Shown: positions 61,104 to 64,000 of the stretch, in pieces | Layout: each line of letters begins with the position of its first letter | How positions within the stretch are numbered: position 1 is the stretch's first letter | Source: Neckera pumila | Taxonomy: Eukaryota; Streptophyta; Bryopsida; Hypnales; Neckeraceae | Reading direction: 5' to 3' | Assembly (NCBI GenBank): GCA_963969595.1 | Contig: OZ018415.1 | Coordinates: 23,503,782-23,567,781, forward strand | Length of the DNA: 64,000 nucleotides | Translations under genes and position numbers: made by a program | Notes under the pieces: model-generated | What the model was told of the DNA's origin: nothing | Database searches by the model: none | Seen by the model: only the letters and a program-made list of their open reading frames with translations

Positions 61104-64000
61104 TCAATTCATAGAGCCCCTACATCTGTCACACAATGTACAATATTGGTAACCCTTATGATCAGATTTTGATCCGATACCTCTATACCCAGACATATTC
61201 ATCTACATCAAGCAAACATCAGGAGACAAATGGCACAGTGGGTATCGTCGGCACAGAATCCAGCTCTGATCCTACGGTAATTGCAAGATCACACGATTGG
61301 CGCCCAACGAACCAACTGCATTGACAGTCATGAAGATAAAAATCAGCAAGATTTCTTCAATAATGAGTCAAACACCGCATAAGTAAGGACATACTTGGCA
61401 GCACCGCAGAAGCAGGGTATCTTCACTTCCTCTGGACTAAACTTATAGTCATACGTCAGCTCCTCCCCGGGCATAATTCGTTGCTTGGAATATATGACAA
61501 CCTTTTTTTGACCTTCAACGGTGATAATCTTCGTGTAGCAATTTGGCTGCACACAAAGCAGACGATTAAAAGAAAGTGCTAGGTCAGCAGGAACCCAGCA
61601 AAAGAACACTGTCAGTGCCAACAGTGTCATTTGCCTTGATAACACCAGAGGTTACCCTAGTCAAGAACTAGCCCCTTGACGTCCAGTAATCATTTGATAG
61701 CTTTCTTGTTGACACTACTAATTAGGCTCTAATTACTCCACACGTACTGTCAAGTCTTTTGGGCTCTCTTGGCAGTGCAATACGCACAGGAGTTAATATG
61801 TGCGAATTCAGGGCTTCCCCGAGAGAAGAATATGGATGCTTCAAGATAATTCGAAAAGGAGGGTAGAGCAGGGAACAACTCTGGTACTTCAGCACGCATC
61901 CATGCGCTTCCAATAATGAGAACTACAAAAGGTATTTGAACCAAAAAACACTTCTACAACTCTTCAACAGCATCTATTTTATTGATGTTTCTGACAATAG
62001 GTGTCGATTATGACAGTATCAAAATTGAAATACAGCACAATGCGTCTCTGAGCATGATGACTCTTCAGTCAACTAATTCAGTACCTCATATCCACATTCT
62101 TTGTTCTAATAATGTAGATAGTTCTGCTCCAGCCAACTTATTTCCAGTTAATTTGTTCGTAAATTAATAAAACCTTCTACCAATAAATTAAATTTTTCCA
62201 CAATCTGAACCGTCCTGATCTTGAAAGAGGACCTCAGGTCAATTCCTCTGTCGGAAAGTTATTGGCGAGGCCGCCGAATGAGTCGCTGGAACAAAAAAGG
62301 AGACCGAAATAAAAAAATATTTTGGAACTACGAGCCGAAAAAAGGCGTAAAGCCCTCAAATTCAAATTCACTAACCCCATACACAGCCAAGACCGCCACA
62401 GTTAAAGAGGGTTGATACTTACATCACAAGAATGGTTAATAAATCGTGCAAGTCCTCCACGCCGTGTGGCATCCAGCTGAGAGGCATAAAATCAAACACA
62501 ACTAAGTCTTGTATTATTATATTAACCAAGAGCATATTAAGCTCAGGTCACCACCAAATGCATCAATTAACTAGGCTTAACAATTATGTCTGACAGAATC
62601 AAGTAAAAACTGAACTTGGTGATTATAAAACACTGATTAGCGTTCACATGCATGATGCAGCAAGCAATACTTCAACTACTCGATATTAATAGATAGCAAT
62701 GAAGCTGTGCTGAAACTATGTTCTACAAATGAGTTTGTCAGCTGCAGTCAGCTGTGCTGCGGTTGAAGGAACATTCATGAAAGAGTCCTGTGAAACTTGA
62801 AAGCATATATGTCTAGGTAAGGACTCTTTGCTACAGAAACAAGAACGTTGAGGTTTACCGTGTGCTCGTCATCGACGCGGAACATGTAACTGCTGCCAAT
62901 ACCAATGGCCTCATATCGCTGTTCTCGAATATCCGTCATCTGATAATTACACAGAATAATGATAAAAAATAAAACCATCATCCTCATAACATTCTTGAAC
63001 TTCAAGGCCCTGGACCCTTTGCTTCCCATGAACCAAGGCTCCTTTCACTGTAGAACATCTTGAGTACAAGCTTGCCCATGTATTGTAGGCCACTGTAACA
63101 CGAATATATTCTTGTTACAGTGATACTGGCTAAGGACCCCTCTGCCTTCCCATTGAAGACTGTTATGCTAGTTTCTACATTCATGAACTTACGAAAAGCA
63201 TTATCTGCAGACTGGAAGTCAGCAAGGCATTGCCTTCCATCATGCAATTTACGAGAAAATAATCGCAGGATCCTTAATTTAATGAACCACTTCCACTGTC
63301 ATTAAACGCAGCAGCAGTCAGTGTGAGCAATTGAAGTGGGTCAAAAGTCGTCACTTGCGGTTATTGAAACCAGACTCGAATGGTAGTCATATGCATCACA
63401 AATTACGTTAATCTATTCAAATTAATCAAATAAACCCACTGCACCATACGATGAGAGTCACGGTCATCCTGAACTATCAAAACTTCGAGACATCAAATCC
63501 AAGGTAAAAACATCCATCAATCAATGCAATCAATGCAATCGATGCAACTACTGGTGGACACCTACACTAAGCTTTGCATCTAAATAATGAAATTTAGAAT
63601 CCAATTCGATTATACATCCATAGTATTTGGCGCAATCAGTATATCACGAAATCCATTGATAGCACCTTGAAAATGCGCAGAGAACATGTTCAGAGTGCCC
63701 GGAATTGAAAGAGAATGCTTGGAGCCAACCAATGACAAACAGAGGGAATACGTACCCTGTTCCGAATAACCTCCCCGACGTACTCAATAACAAATTCTTC
63801 AGCGTCCATTGGCTCTGCAGCCACCAAACCCCAATCATGAATCTTGCTCCGCTGAAACTTGAGTTGTTTCTTCCGAGCCTGACACAAAATTCAGAAGACC
63901 CACTCTCAGTACCTCTTAAGCGGTTAAGCACACAAGAGCTGCCGAATCAAGTGTGACCACTCTTCATAGTTGGCTAGATTCACCCGGTACATTTCAGTTG
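61104..64000 (-). CDS. ATXR7: ATXR7-type (SET1-class) histone H3K4 methyltransferase, C-terminal exons, partial
   Basis: The gene runs right to left and enters from beyond 64000. In-phase exons: 63878-63756, 62939-62859, 62476-62423, 61546-61395 and 61125-61104 (stop TGA), 144 residues covering the SET and post-SET domains. Motifs: KIHDWGLVA and [47 protein letters not shown] (the NHSC cofactor and active-site motif); [28 protein letters not shown]; post-SET CFCGAAKC with all three cysteines; end RGSMN. The IGSSY and EYVGE forms separate it from ATX1-5 and point to the SET1 class, ATXR7 in plants. Known role: methylation of lysine 4 of histone H3 in a COMPASS-like complex, promoting transcription (in Arabidopsis, of FLC). 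The last exon codes for only six residues plus the stop. A further coding stretch is likely at 63984-64000 (before GTGAAT) but its exact donor is uncertain. Confidence 0.92.

Noticed and set aside
61260..61305. An alternative last ATXR7 exon after TGCAG at about 61305 giving Asn-Trp-Phe-Val and on
   Set aside because: It would remove the third post-SET cysteine; the acceptor at 61126 restores Cys-Arg-Gly and the usual end of SET1-class proteins.
61343..61645. A minus-strand frame that seems to start with a signal peptide ([11 protein letters not shown]) before the SET segment
   Set aside because: The hydrophobic start is intron sequence ahead of the acceptor at 61547; the real exon begins with Pro-Asn-Cys in phase with the previous exon.
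1..64000. CRISPR arrays, bacterial operons, ribosome binding sites, rRNA or tRNA genes
   Set aside because: The genes are interrupted eukaryotic genes; no regularly spaced short repeats and no RNA gene signature were noticed. A tRNA scan could not be run.

Overview
This is a stretch of land-plant nuclear DNA. Three interrupted genes belong to families or subfamilies typical of plants, and the DNA around them is AT-rich and full of small DNA transposons with plant-type signatures (CACTA-type and Stowaway-like ends). I cannot name the species. Short introns, strongly GC-rich exons in one gene and a deep pile of non-autonomous elements would fit a seed-free plant, but that is inference.

Layout. 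1-15 kb: intergenic and repetitive, dominated by elements flanked by TTAA that start CCCCTAAAG, one pair of which forms a 1.85-kb inverted repeat. 15.6-18.7 kb: a GC-rich island with a complete hexose/H+ symporter gene of the STP family (+ strand, three coding exons, 525 aa). 18.6-38 kb: gene-poor, with a 1.35-kb foldback, a four-layer nest of transposons at 26.2-28.9 kb, a dead Tc1/mariner-like transposase, CACTA and Stowaway MITEs and microsatellites. 39.0-46.0 kb: a 14-coding-exon gene (- strand, 1307 aa) of the plant-specific nuclear family that includes Arabidopsis At2g19390/At4g29790; its 2-kb upstream region is GC-rich. 48-60 kb: gene-poor repeats, with a GC-rich patch at 55-56 kb that may be a gene relic. 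60.2-64 kb: the 3' end of an ATXR7-type (SET1-class) histone H3K4 methyltransferase gene (- strand, running off the right edge), with apparent splice signals downstream of its stop codon and an unexplained open frame there.

Function. The genes do not form a pathway. One moves hexoses across the plasma membrane; the two on the right are both probable chromatin/transcription factors (a putative SAGA-type co-activator component and an H3K4 methyltransferase), which may be chance proximity. Exon models were joined by hand using GT/AG signals and checked for codon phase; all joints of the 14-exon gene and of the STP gene keep phase.

Most notable signal: about sixteen non-coding elements sharing the end TTAA-CCCYWAAAG. 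At least three cases of one element lying inside another let the empty target site be read from a related copy, showing a 4-bp duplication (TTAA, or CTAA once). That is the insertion chemistry of piggyBac-like transposons, which are seldom reported from land plants.
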